DNA from: JAMZMI01 sp039944535
Lineage (GTDB): Bacteria; Bacteroidota; Bacteroidia; Cytophagales; Cyclobacteriaceae
Direction: 5' to 3'
Length of the DNA stretch: 64,000 nt
Assembly: GCA_039944535.1 (NCBI GenBank)
Contig: JBDUYP010000022.1
Coordinates: 1-64,000 of the forward strand
In this document: in pieces, positions 23,904 to 33,382 of the stretch
Layout: each line of letters begins with the position of its first letter
Position numbering within the stretch: the first letter of the stretch is position 1
Translations under genes and position numbers: made by a program
Notes under the pieces: generated by a model
What the model was told of the DNA's origin: nothing
Databases searched by the model: none
What the model saw: the letters and a program-made list of their open reading frames with translations, nothing else

Positions 23904-25493
23904 TCATTCCCAAATGGATTTTAACTCCCAAACAATTCCTTCCTTCAGGGTGGTTTCTCCTTTCAGTGAATAAATTTTCAATGTTTCGTATGGAACCGTA
24001 GGAAAGGCAAGTGAAGTCATCACAAGTGAACCATCATCGACAAACAGTTCAATTGATGACCAGTCCATAAGAACATGTATTTTTAGTTTCTCTTTTGATT
24101 GATAAGGTGCGCGCTGTATGGATTCAAAATTCTTAACTAACGGTATTTCCGGTCCGCTACTTCTCAAACCTATATATCCTCCCTCCGATAAATATTCAAC
24201 ACTCAATGTGTCTCCAAGCTGATTGGACCACTCCAGGCCTAATACTTCAGGTTCTTCCTGGCCAAAATCAAAGGAGAATAGATATTCCGATTGATCTAAC
24301 CTACTTTTAATCTCGACTTCCTGATAACCAGAAAGGGACATTGGCCTGATCTCATTTCTTTGTTTTCTTAATGATTTAAGTTCAACGACCGGCCTTGAAA
24401 CGAGTTGATACTCTCCATTCGTCTCTATAAGTGTTAATTCACAAGGAATGGTCATCGCACTTCTCCACGGATGTGTTGGTACCATATTGGCATACTGCCA
24501 GTTACTCATCCAGCCAAGTAATATTTTCCTACCATCCGGTGATCCCGACCATGTGACTCCAGCATAATTATCCCTCCCATAATCCATCCACTTTGGTGTA
24601 ACCTGATCTGTGAGAAACTTGGAACCATTAAAATCTCCTATAAAATATTGAGTAGCCGATCCGCCATTCGGCCCTCCTTTCCCAACACTTACAAGCATTA
24701 CCCACTTAGAGATATCCGTGCCCTCCACTTGTAGTTCAAAAAGATCGGGACACTCCCAAACTCCACCATGAGCACCAATCTGGTCTCCAAAATCACTCTC
24801 AAATACCCATTCTTTTAGATTGATTGAGGAATATATTCTCACTCTATCTTCTGAAGAAATGACCATCAACCAACGTTTTGATCCTACATGCCAAAAGACC
24901 TTAGGATCTCTGAAACCCAGGCTTTTTTTATCCTCTAATACTGGATTGTCTTTGTATTTTATCCAGGTTCTTCCTTTATCAAGACTATATGCAATTGCTT
25001 GACTTTCAAATCCTTTTGTGCTCCTTTTTCTATGACGATAGGTAAATATTGCAACCAAGGGAGGCTCTTCCTTTGTACCAAAGCCACTCGAGTTATTCAA
25101 GTCGGCAACCGCACTTCCTGAAAATATAAACCCAATACTATCAGGATATAGTGCAATAGGCAGATGTTCCCAATGTGTCAGATCTTTACTCACCGCATGT
25201 CCCCAATGCATCGGTCCCCATACTGTACTATCGGGATTATGCTGATAGAACAAATGATACTCCCCATCAAAATAGACCATCCCATTGGGATCATTCATCC
25301 ACTTCTCCCTTGGAGTAAAATGATACTGTGGCCTAAATTGTTCATGATATAATGTGTCCTGAACCACACTTTCATTTCTCACCGATTCATGGCGAGAACA
25401 ACCATAAGTAGACAAGGTGAATAACAAGACAAATCCCAAAACCTTGTTTCGGAAAATATGACCTATATATTCAAACAAGAGATCCCTTAACAT
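23904..25493 (-). CDS. GH32 beta-fructosidase, exported
   Basis: This 529-residue glycoside hydrolase of family 32 cleaves beta-fructofuranosides (fructans, sucrose-like ends). The three acidic motifs are intact: WMNDPNG at 65-71 with nucleophile Asp69, FRDPKV with the transition-state Asp, and ECPDLF with the acid/base Glu. A five-bladed propeller is followed by the beta-sandwich (about 370-529). An N-terminal hydrophobic segment ends in TYGC32, which suggests a lipoprotein. Start 25,493 is the only good start before it. It is the GH32 in this operon closest to the canonical family sequence. Confidence 0.92.
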   Translation of the reverse strand: MLRDLLFEYIGHIFRNKVLGFVLLFTLSTYGCSRHESVRNESVVQDTLYHEQFRPQYHFTPREKWMNDPNGMVYFDGEYHLFYQHNPDSTVWGPMHWGHAVSKDLTHWEHLPIALYPDSIGFIFSGSAVADLNNSSGFGTKEEPPLVAIFTYRHRKRSTKGFESQAIAYSLDKGRTWIKYKDNPVLEDKKSLGFRDPKVFWHVGSKRWLMVISSEDRVRIYSSINLKEWVFESDFGDQIGAHGGVWECPDLFELQVEGTDISKWVMLVSVGKGGPNGGSATQYFIGDFNGSKFLTDQVTPKWMDYGRDNYAGVTWSGSPDGRKILLGWMSNWQYANMVPTHPWRSAMTIPCELTLIETNGEYQLVSRPVVELKSLRKQRNEIRPMSLSGYQEVEIKSRLDQSEYLFSFDFGQEEPEVLGLEWSNQLGDTLSVEYLSEGGYIGLRSSGPEIPLVKNFESIQRAPYQSKEKLKIHVLMDWSSIELFVDDGSLVMTSLAFPTVPYETLKIYSLKGETTLKEGIVWELKSIWE

Positions 25494-25528
25494 TTCTTCA
25501 TTGGTAAATTGTGGAGTAACTGATTAAA

Positions 25529-27094
25529 CTATACCCCTAATATTTCATCAATTTGGATGTACTGAATAAAGCCTGAACTTTCATCACCCCCACTAGAGGT
25601 AATATGAAGGCTGTTGTATTTATACCTGGGGAAGAATGATGCAGTCATCACTTTCTCTCCATTATTGATAAAAACTTCAATGGAGGTCTTGTCTACCAGA
25701 ATCTCAATAGGGAGATTTTGATCTATGACTTTATAAGGTGCCTTAATATCACGAATAAATAGCTCATTAAAATCTGTTACTCCTGATGCAGATCGTCTCA
25801 GAATAAATTGCTCAGAGGATTTATCATATTGGAGTGTGAGACGTTCACTCTCATTCCCTAATTTCAAAGACATACTTAGGATATTACCAAGATTTAATAT
25901 CGTTTTGATTCGATAGCTTCCTGTCTTAATTATCTCGCTCCCCTCTATAGAAATACTACCGGAAGTCTCCTCATATACTTCTTGTCTACCTAAATGGTCT
26001 TCCAGTTCACTCACAGGATTGAATGCCAACAAGTATCTGTCTGAAAATTTTCTTAATGAAACTTCTCTTGGAAACGTCATCGTCCCTCTCCATCCATTTT
26101 CCGGAATACTGCTGGCATAATACCAGTTTCCCATCCATCCGATATGAATTCTTCTTCCATCTTCTTCCGGGACACCAGACCAGGTGACGCCTGCATAGTT
26201 ATCAATTCCAAAATCCAGCCAAAGGATATCATTGTGCTCTGGTGTAAATGTATATCCATCAAAATCACCTATGTAGTATTGGGTAGAGCTACCTCCGTTT
26301 ATTCCTCCATCTATATTTCCACCATGACTTACAATCATCACCCATTTACCGACCCCATCTTCAGCTTGTATATAGAACAGGTCAGGACATTCCCAAACAC
26401 CATCAACAGCTTCTACATCTGGTCCGAAATCACTCTCAAACACCCAATCAATAAGATTCTCAGAAGAATATATCTTTATTCTGTCACCAGCTGCAACGCT
26501 TTGGATCCATCGTTGTCGGGGTTCATACCACATCAATTTTGGATCTCTGAATGCCCCAGTTCTCCCAAGGCTCAATACCGGATTTTGGGCATATTTAGTC
26601 CATGTATCACCACCATCATTACTGAAAGCAAGGCTTTGTTGCTGTATAGAACCAGCATTACTGGTGTACATAATCACCATTACATCCCCATCATTTTCCT
26701 CTGATTTCAACCCAGAAGTATTTTCTTTGTCTACTACAGCACTACCAGAGGATATTCTTCCTAAATCATCAGGTTCTAAAATGACCCCTTGATCTTCCCA
26801 ATACATCAAATCAGAACTGGCTTCTTTTCGCCAGTGTTGATTACCACCATGAACAGGAGCACTGGGGTTATGTATATAGCAGATATGGAACCTGCCGTTG
26901 TAATAAACCATTCCTGTGGGGTCACTTTGCCACCCATGGGGTGGAGTTAAATGATAAGTAGGTCTGTAACTATCTATCGCTTCAAGAACGATATCTTTTT
27001 GATCATCAATTGGGTCATCTCCCTTGTTACAGCTCATAAATACAAGAAGACCTAACCCAAATAACCAGAAAAAAATACGCCGCATCCTTACCAT
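25529..27094 (-). CDS. GH32 family lipoprotein
   Basis: This 521-residue GH32 has a lipoprotein signal (lipidated Cys22 in LVFMSCNK). The nucleophile motif is WQSDPTG (55-61, Asp58), slightly off the usual WMNDPNG. FRDPKLMW and ECPDLF are intact, so it should be active. It is a clear paralogue of the neighbouring GH32s and may differ in linkage or in the substituent tolerated at the -1/+1 sites. Gaps are 35 bp to the GH32 after it and 6 bp to the serine hydrolase before it. Confidence 0.9.
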   Translation of the reverse strand: MVRMRRIFFWLFGLGLLVFMSCNKGDDPIDDQKDIVLEAIDSYRPTYHLTPPHGWQSDPTGMVYYNGRFHICYIHNPSAPVHGGNQHWRKEASSDLMYWEDQGVILEPDDLGRISSGSAVVDKENTSGLKSEENDGDVMVIMYTSNAGSIQQQSLAFSNDGGDTWTKYAQNPVLSLGRTGAFRDPKLMWYEPRQRWIQSVAAGDRIKIYSSENLIDWVFESDFGPDVEAVDGVWECPDLFYIQAEDGVGKWVMIVSHGGNIDGGINGGSSTQYYIGDFDGYTFTPEHNDILWLDFGIDNYAGVTWSGVPEEDGRRIHIGWMGNWYYASSIPENGWRGTMTFPREVSLRKFSDRYLLAFNPVSELEDHLGRQEVYEETSGSISIEGSEIIKTGSYRIKTILNLGNILSMSLKLGNESERLTLQYDKSSEQFILRRSASGVTDFNELFIRDIKAPYKVIDQNLPIEILVDKTSIEVFINNGEKVMTASFFPRYKYNSLHITSSGGDESSGFIQYIQIDEILGV

Positions 27095-27100
27095 AACCTT

Positions 27101-28489
27101 CTAATTTTCACTTTCTATTAAAAATAAATCATACGGCGCCCATCTAAGTCTTTGATCAATGTCTTCCGTCATAAAATCATTTAATGCACTTGTTATTTCT
27201 CCTCCAGGAATTCTTGTATTGACAATAATTGAACTTCCAAGCTCATTATTTATTCTGGAGACCGATGAATTAGTGCCAGCAAAACCACCATTAAATATCC
27301 AGGTGGAATATGCTAAATATGAGTAGTCCAAACTTGATGAGGTAAGGATATCATCTACATGAGTATTCCTGTCTATGTGGATTAAAAGTTTGGTTAAGTC
27401 TTTTGTGGATGCGATCCATCCACCAGCTGCATCCATTCGTCTTACATTCATGGTGTAAGGATCAAAATTTTCCTGAGGATAATAAATGACTTCATTTGGG
27501 GCTTTTTCCTCTATGCTATTGCTGGCTATTGCCATGTCATCTATCCCAATTGGATTCAGTATTTTCTGATTAATGTATGATTCGTAATCCAATCCAGACA
27601 CTTTCTCTATCACCCTTCCCAATAGGATATATCCAAAATTTAAATAATATGAATCACCACCAGGTTCTGAATTTGGCCTGTTGTCAATGACTTCATTGAT
27701 CATTTCCGTCTGTGTAAATTCTTCGTTTCTAAAAACCGGATCATATGGCGTGTTCTTCCAGCCACTTTTGTGCTCAAGGAGGTGTAAAACAGTGATTTCT
27801 TCCATATTCTGAGGGTAAGGAGGAGTACCAAAATCATATTCCAGAATACCTTCATTCCCAAATACCTTATCACTAAAGGTTAATTGATCATTTTCAATCA
27901 ATTTAAGAACTCCTAAAACAGTCAGAACTTTGGAGATACTTGCTATCCTAAATAATGATTCATTGTTCACCGGTACATTATTCTCCACATCTGCTAAGCC
28001 ATATGATTTAGAATAGACCAGCCTTTCTTTGTAAACAATCGAAAGTTGTAATCCTGGGACATTGAAATCATCCATCAACCTCTGGATCATTCCATCTATT
28101 TCCAGATCATCTGTGACAACAATGACTGTATATTCAACAATTGTATGATCAGAAGCAATAACAGTAAACGCTGCACCGGAAGTAAAATCAACTGAGGTCT
28201 TTCCAGAAATTACTTCTTTTCCGTTTACTTCTATCCGGGTATCTTCCTTTTTTTCGAAAGTCGGAACCAGACTACTTTTATCTGTACCGGGAGGCAGAAA
28301 TACTTCAATTATATTCTGACGGATGGAGCCCCTGGAATCAACTTTAATTGCATTGTTGTCCTTATTGAATTCAAATGAGAATATCCTTTCCTCATACCCA
28401 ATATCCACCAATGAGTCGTCTTTCGAACAGCTAAAACAAATTAAAAATATTAATAGCGCAACAACATTCTTTACCTTGAACATACCCAA
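27101..28489 (-). CDS. Serine hydrolase (beta-lactamase fold) lipoprotein with Ig-like N-domain
   Basis: This 462-residue lipoprotein has lipidated Cys21 (LICFSCSK). Residues about 34-128 form a beta-sandwich domain of the DUF5018-like kind. The class C beta-lactamase/DD-peptidase fold follows, with Ser184-Ile-Ser-Lys187, a YLN motif in SYYLNFGY, and NGGF where HSG or KTG would be expected. It is a second serine hydrolase of the operon and differs from the one at 20,978-22,789 in domain makeup. The atypical third motif leaves its activity open. The surface location fits the SusD-like and GH32 lipoproteins encoded around it. Confidence 0.8.
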   Translation of the reverse strand: MGMFKVKNVVALLIFLICFSCSKDDSLVDIGYEERIFSFEFNKDNNAIKVDSRGSIRQNIIEVFLPPGTDKSSLVPTFEKKEDTRIEVNGKEVISGKTSVDFTSGAAFTVIASDHTIVEYTVIVVTDDLEIDGMIQRLMDDFNVPGLQLSIVYKERLVYSKSYGLADVENNVPVNNESLFRIASISKVLTVLGVLKLIENDQLTFSDKVFGNEGILEYDFGTPPYPQNMEEITVLHLLEHKSGWKNTPYDPVFRNEEFTQTEMINEVIDNRPNSEPGGDSYYLNFGYILLGRVIEKVSGLDYESYINQKILNPIGIDDMAIASNSIEEKAPNEVIYYPQENFDPYTMNVRRMDAAGGWIASTKDLTKLLIHIDRNTHVDDILTSSSLDYSYLAYSTWIFNGGFAGTNSSVSRINNELGSSIIVNTRIPGGEITSALNDFMTEDIDQRLRWAPYDLFLIESEN

Positions 28490-28495
28490 TCAAAA

Positions 28496-30019
28496 TCATT
28501 TAAATCCGAAATAATCTCTGGCATTAGTATAGCAAATGTCTTCGACCATTCCTCCTAATAATTCCAGGTCATTTGGAAGCTCCCCCTTTTCTACCCCCAC
28601 ACCTAACATATTACAGAGGACTCTTCTAAAATATTCGTGTCTGGAATAAGAAAGAAAACTCCTGGAATCAGTAGTCATACCAACGAACCGGCCCAGCAAT
28701 CCCATATTACCAAGTGCCTTCAACTGCTTTTCAATCCCATCCTTTTGATCCAAAAACCACCATGCTGATCCATATTGCATTTTTCCAGGTATTGAACCAT
28801 CATTAAAATTCATTACCATACTAGCCATTAGCTCATTGTCTCGTGGATTTACATTGTATACAATAGTTTTTGTTAGCTTCTTTCTCTTTTCTAGACTGTT
28901 TAGAAATTTTGCCATTGGTTTAGCGATCTCAAAATCACCAATTGAATCGTAACCTGTATCAGAACCAATCAGCTCCAACATTCGTGTGTTATTATTCCGT
29001 ATAGGTCCAATATGAAATTGTTGAGTCCAGCCGAAATCATGGTTCATTGCTCCCAGATCCAGTAAAAGGGAAGATTTAAGTTTATTGATTTCTATGGTTT
29101 GAAGATTCCTGCCAGATCTTATCTTTCTAAATATTCTGTTGACCTCCTTCTCAGAAAACTCTTCCGCATAAAAAGTTTCCATGCCATGGTCTGACACTTT
29201 ACAACCCATGGAATTGAAATAAGCTTGCCTGGATTTTAAGGCCCTAATAAGATCCCTATACTCATCAATAGCTATCTTAGCAGCTTTAGAAAGCTTATCC
29301 AAATAGTCATTATAAGTACCTTCTGATTCAACCTTCATGGCTTTATCAGGACGCCATGCGGGCAAAACCAACAACGCATTTTGTTCCTGAAGCTTACGAT
29401 GGTACTTCAGGTCATCCACAGGATCATCAGTGGTACAAACCACCTCAACATTTTTGCTTTTTAGCAAATTTTGAACCCGATAATTTTCCGTTTGCAGCAA
29501 CCTATTGGCTTCATCGTAAATTTCTTTAGCTGTTTTGGAATTCAGCAGCTTATTGATTCCGAAGTATCTCTTCAATTCCAAATGTGTCCAATGGTAAAGG
29601 GGATTCATTAAAGTATATGGAACCGTTTGGGCCCATTTTTGAAACTTCTCAAAATCCGTGGCATCCCCTGTTATGTATTTTTCATCAATTCCATTAGCTC
29701 TCATCGCCCTCCACTTGTAATGATCTCCATCAAGCCAGATCTGAGTTATCGTATCAAACTGCCTATTTTCTGCGATATCCTGAGGAGGGAGGTGATTATG
29801 ATAATCAATGATTGGCAGCCTTTCAGCATAATTATGATATAGATTTTCTGCCATCTTGCTTTGAAGCAGAAAGTCTTCCGCGATAAACCCTTCTAAATCA
29901 CCTTGCTTATTGAACTCCGTTCTATTCCCGGCTGGAGCCATTCTGGGAATGAACGTCAGACCAGCAATACCTGCTGACATACTAAGAATAGCGTTTCTAC
30001 GTGATGATATGCTTCCCAC
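28496..30019 (-). CDS. Uronate isomerase family protein with Tat-like leader
   Basis: This 507-residue protein belongs to the uronate isomerase (UxaC) branch of the amidohydrolase fold, which converts glucuronate or galacturonate to the ketose. Motifs include the metal-binding DYHNHLPPQDIAEN near 71, CTTDDPVDDLKYH, FHIGPIRNNNTRML and GMTTDSRSFLSYSRHEYFRR near the end. Length is about 35 residues above the usual 470. The surplus is an N-terminal leader with twin arginines (SISSRRNAIL) and a hydrophobic stretch (SMSAGIAGLTF) before RMAPAG. A Tat-exported uronate isomerase is unusual, since the enzyme is normally cytoplasmic. No uronate lyase or kinase gene is nearby, so the real substrate may differ. 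Confidence 0.85.
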   Translation of the reverse strand: MGSISSRRNAILSMSAGIAGLTFIPRMAPAGNRTEFNKQGDLEGFIAEDFLLQSKMAENLYHNYAERLPIIDYHNHLPPQDIAENRQFDTITQIWLDGDHYKWRAMRANGIDEKYITGDATDFEKFQKWAQTVPYTLMNPLYHWTHLELKRYFGINKLLNSKTAKEIYDEANRLLQTENYRVQNLLKSKNVEVVCTTDDPVDDLKYHRKLQEQNALLVLPAWRPDKAMKVESEGTYNDYLDKLSKAAKIAIDEYRDLIRALKSRQAYFNSMGCKVSDHGMETFYAEEFSEKEVNRIFRKIRSGRNLQTIEINKLKSSLLLDLGAMNHDFGWTQQFHIGPIRNNNTRMLELIGSDTGYDSIGDFEIAKPMAKFLNSLEKRKKLTKTIVYNVNPRDNELMASMVMNFNDGSIPGKMQYGSAWWFLDQKDGIEKQLKALGNMGLLGRFVGMTTDSRSFLSYSRHEYFRRVLCNMLGVGVEKGELPNDLELLGGMVEDICYTNARDYFGFK

Positions 30020-30058
30020 AATTATTCAAATTTTATTGCTCCTTAAAAAATTAAACCC

Positions 30059-31582
30059 TTATTCAGGTTTCATATACTTTAGTTCTTCCCTTTGGTATCC
30101 TAACTCCTGCTCCTTCTTCAACCAAATTGACCTCAACCTGTAAACTTCCATCGTTTGAATGGTAAACTTTCCTCCTGTTGAAGTAAGGCTTAAGTCCATA
30201 TTAGCAGGATCAGGATAGAAAAAACGCGTAAACGTCACGTCTCCCTGATTAGCGTAGATTTCAATCGAATTCCTATCAACAATGAGTCTTAATTTAATTA
30301 TGTTATCTATAGAGGCCACTGTAGCTTCACTATCCATCACTTTAAGTAATTGATCTTTCACATGATAGATCAATTTCTCTCCCCTAATATCAAGGACAAT
30401 TTCTTTTGATTTACCTAGATTCATTTCCGCTATTATCTCGAAAACATCTCCGTCAATATCTTCCCATAAGTTTTCACCAGGCTTTACCTCAACACTGTTC
30501 CAGGTCTTAGTATCATATCTCAACTCCTTTATTCCGTTAATCGGATTTCGACATAATTTCACCTCTCCATCAATCGTCTCTAAAGACAGTTCCACAGGAA
30601 ATGATAATTGTTGACTCCAGGTTCTATCATGAGTAGGGGCTCCCTTTATCATCATAAATCCTAGTTGATAAAATGGCCCATCACCTTCATAGGAATGCTT
30701 CCATGCTTGCGTCGCATAGATGTCTTTTGAGTAATAGTGTTTGTTTTCATCGCGACCATTGAGGTAAAACAACTCACTCAATGCACGCTTCTCAGTTTCA
30801 GGAATAAATTCAGTCCCATTAAATTCACCTATGTAATGCTCCCCATTTCCATCAAACAATACCCACTTTTTATTTTCCGGGTCACCATCAATAGGCATAC
30901 GCATGATATCGGGACATTCATAAAATCCTTCCATGGTACTCAGCAATTTCCAATCAGTCAGGTTTTCAGATTTATAAAAAGTGATTCCAGGCTCTTCATA
31001 AATTACCATCCGCCAGGAGTTATCTGGTTTATACCAAAATACAACCGGATCACGAAAACTTCTTTTGATTGGCATAAGCGGGTTCGCCTTATGACGAATC
31101 CATGTTTTCCCAGCATCAACACTATATGCCATAGAAGGCCCTCTTCCATAGTCGGTGTAGAATATCACCATGGTTTTCTCTACTCCTCTCTGTAATCCAA
31201 GAGTATTGTTCCAGTCTACAATTCCACTTCCACTTCCGGGGGCATTGTCCAAAACCGTATTGGTTACTGGGGGCAATTGCTCCCAGTGGATAGCATCGTT
31301 ACTAATGGCATGGCCCCATCCCTTATTATCACCTCTTCTTTTTGACCATTCATCAAACATATAGAATAAATGATATGTCCCTTTGTACATGACTAAACCT
31401 GTTGGATCGGCTATTTGACCAGTAATAGGAGTATAATGCACTTGAGGGCGAAGGGGTTGATTATAATGCATGTTTTCATACACCACCTTGTAATCCAATT
31501 GATATGGGTCATCCTTCTTCTGGGAAAGCCCCTCCATTTGTAACAAGATCAAAAACGTCAGGGTGACTAAAAAATATCTCAT
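30059..31582 (-). CDS. Divergent GH32 family protein, exported
   Basis: This 507-residue GH32-type protein has a signal peptide (about 1-20, ending MEGLSQ). The nucleophile motif is QIADPTG (Asp59), followed by an unusual stretch FYMFDEWSKRRGDNKGWGH where typical enzymes have FYQHNP. FRDPVVFW and YECPDIM are present, so the three acidic residues remain. The beta-sandwich follows from about 350. It is the first enzyme gene after susD and the most divergent of the three GH32 proteins, which suggests a different linkage or aglycone. Confidence 0.85.
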   Translation of the reverse strand: MRYFLVTLTFLILLQMEGLSQKKDDPYQLDYKVVYENMHYNQPLRPQVHYTPITGQIADPTGLVMYKGTYHLFYMFDEWSKRRGDNKGWGHAISNDAIHWEQLPPVTNTVLDNAPGSGSGIVDWNNTLGLQRGVEKTMVIFYTDYGRGPSMAYSVDAGKTWIRHKANPLMPIKRSFRDPVVFWYKPDNSWRMVIYEEPGITFYKSENLTDWKLLSTMEGFYECPDIMRMPIDGDPENKKWVLFDGNGEHYIGEFNGTEFIPETEKRALSELFYLNGRDENKHYYSKDIYATQAWKHSYEGDGPFYQLGFMMIKGAPTHDRTWSQQLSFPVELSLETIDGEVKLCRNPINGIKELRYDTKTWNSVEVKPGENLWEDIDGDVFEIIAEMNLGKSKEIVLDIRGEKLIYHVKDQLLKVMDSEATVASIDNIIKLRLIVDRNSIEIYANQGDVTFTRFFYPDPANMDLSLTSTGGKFTIQTMEVYRLRSIWLKKEQELGYQREELKYMKPE

Positions 31583-31648
31583 AATTAAATTGCTTGAAAA
31601 GATTGCTCTAAAAACATGTTTCCATGTTTTTAGAGGAAATGATAAGGT

Positions 31649-33370
31649 TCAATAATTGGGGTTTTGAATCAATACCCCATTTGTGTAATTAATTTGGTTA
31701 TTTGAAATTGGAAGATACTCATGCTTGTTTTTGGTAAATTGCGCATTTGATAGAAACTCCCTCCGATCTCTTTCAGTATCCAGATAATCATTCAGTGTTT
31801 CAGCTGCAATCCCCCATCTCACTAAATCAAAAAACCTTGAATTTTCCATAGCAAACTCAAGCCTTCTCTCCCACTGAAGTGCTTTCCTTGCATTTTCTTT
31901 CGTCCAGTCAATATTTACACCATCTTCATAAAGGGAAATTCTATAATTAGAAGCAAAAGTACCATCTGAATAGCTCAACCTTCCGGTACTATTGGAGGCT
32001 CGCTCTCTCACTTTATTGATCAATGGAAGTGCTTCATTTTGTCTACCTAATTCAATTAGTGCTTCTGCTTTCCAAAGCAGCACATCCGCAAATCGAATAA
32101 TAGACACATTCATTGAACTACCAAAATAGGCACCAACCTTTCTCAAACACGATGATCCTGCAGGTTGTTGCTCCTTCATATTTCCAAAGCTACCATACAC
32201 CTGAGGCACTCGCTCCCAGCTATTATCATACAACACATCAGGCTGATACTTAAATGGATGTCCATGAATTCCAACCGTATGATCCAGCCTTGGATCTACT
32301 CCGTTGCTCAGAAAATCTGCCGGATCCTTCATTTCCTCATTATTGAATGTATCAAACATAGGCACACCATTTGCATCTGTCTTAAAGGCATTAACCAAAT
32401 TTTGAGTTGGAATATGAAACCAGCAACATCCATATTGAGGAGCCATGCTATAGTTCAAGCTATGTTCCATGTTCAATCGACCTTGATCTGTCCCATCATT
32501 GATCGAATACTGGACTTCAAAAACAGACTCCTGCGAATTTTCAAAGCCACAGAGGAAGTTCTCCGCATAGTCAGTATTCAGATCATAATTGCTGGCAATC
32601 ACTTCATCTGTTAATGTGACAACTTGCTCCAATCGTTGGGTATTGATCCCAACTACATTGTGATTCTCATCCTGTTCGTAAGCCTGGTACAATCGCACTT
32701 TAGCCAGATACGCTTTGGCAGCCATTTGGTTTGTCCTTCCCTGATCGGGCTGATTAGCAGGTAGGGGCAGGTTATCTGCAGCAAACTGAAAATCCTCTGC
32801 AATTTTATCCCATAGTTCGTCGTTGGTGAGGTCACGGTTCGAAATACTAAGAATTTCGTCATTCCTCACAGTTTCATCAAAATAGGGTATGTACTTGAAA
32901 AGGATCTTCAGTGTGAAGAAAAAATGACCTCTTAAAAAACGAGCTTCTGCCATCCTGTTTTGCTTAAGCGGAAAATCTGCTTCATCAATTGCCTTGATCG
33001 TTCTCAATGCAGAATTTGCTCTGGAAACCCCTGTATAAAGTCGTCCAAATACGGCATCATATCCAGGGTCAGATTCAATTGTATAGTACTGCTCAAGTCT
33101 ATCATATTCAATCCTATTACCAACACCTCCCCCTCCTTTGTGAGCATCATCAGAATGCACACTACTATAAGGCCATAAGGATGAAATTGTATGACCGCTA
33201 CCGCCATTTGCCAGTGCTGCATAAGCTGCGATCAATTGATCCTCGGCACCTTCTTTGTTCTCCAGTTGTTCTCCACTGAGTGCCCCGGGTGGATTAATTA
33301 TTAGGAAATCTTCGGTACAGGAAAATAAGATTCCCAATAAGATTACGATATATAATTTATTTATTTTCAT
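31649..33370 (-). CDS. susD: SusD/RagB-like nutrient-binding lipoprotein
   Basis: This 573-residue surface lipoprotein has lipidated Cys18 (GILFSCTEDF) and the SusD N-terminal signature (EDFLIINPPGALS). TPR-like helices carry the typical AEARFLRGHFFFTL. The C-terminal part ends LVRWGIAAETLNDYL and KNKHEYLPISNNQI, as is usual. It caps the partner TonB-dependent transporter and captures glycan fragments at the cell surface. It lies 12 bp after susC, so the two are cotranscribed. Confidence 0.95.
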   Translation of the reverse strand: MKINKLYIVILLGILFSCTEDFLIINPPGALSGEQLENKEGAEDQLIAAYAALANGGSGHTISSLWPYSSVHSDDAHKGGGGVGNRIEYDRLEQYYTIESDPGYDAVFGRLYTGVSRANSALRTIKAIDEADFPLKQNRMAEARFLRGHFFFTLKILFKYIPYFDETVRNDEILSISNRDLTNDELWDKIAEDFQFAADNLPLPANQPDQGRTNQMAAKAYLAKVRLYQAYEQDENHNVVGINTQRLEQVVTLTDEVIASNYDLNTDYAENFLCGFENSQESVFEVQYSINDGTDQGRLNMEHSLNYSMAPQYGCCWFHIPTQNLVNAFKTDANGVPMFDTFNNEEMKDPADFLSNGVDPRLDHTVGIHGHPFKYQPDVLYDNSWERVPQVYGSFGNMKEQQPAGSSCLRKVGAYFGSSMNVSIIRFADVLLWKAEALIELGRQNEALPLINKVRERASNSTGRLSYSDGTFASNYRISLYEDGVNIDWTKENARKALQWERRLEFAMENSRFFDLVRWGIAAETLNDYLDTERDRREFLSNAQFTKNKHEYLPISNNQINYTNGVLIQNPNY

Positions 33371-33382
33371 TGTGCCATTTTT

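Noticed and set aside
26144..26704. Plus-strand frame of 186 codons opposite a GH32 gene
   Set aside because: It lies over the catalytic part of an intact GH32 and has no recognisable domain; it is a shadow frame.
32165..32614. Plus-strand frame of 149 codons opposite susD
   Set aside because: Fully inside an intact SusD gene on the other strand; Ile/His-rich composition typical of antisense reading.
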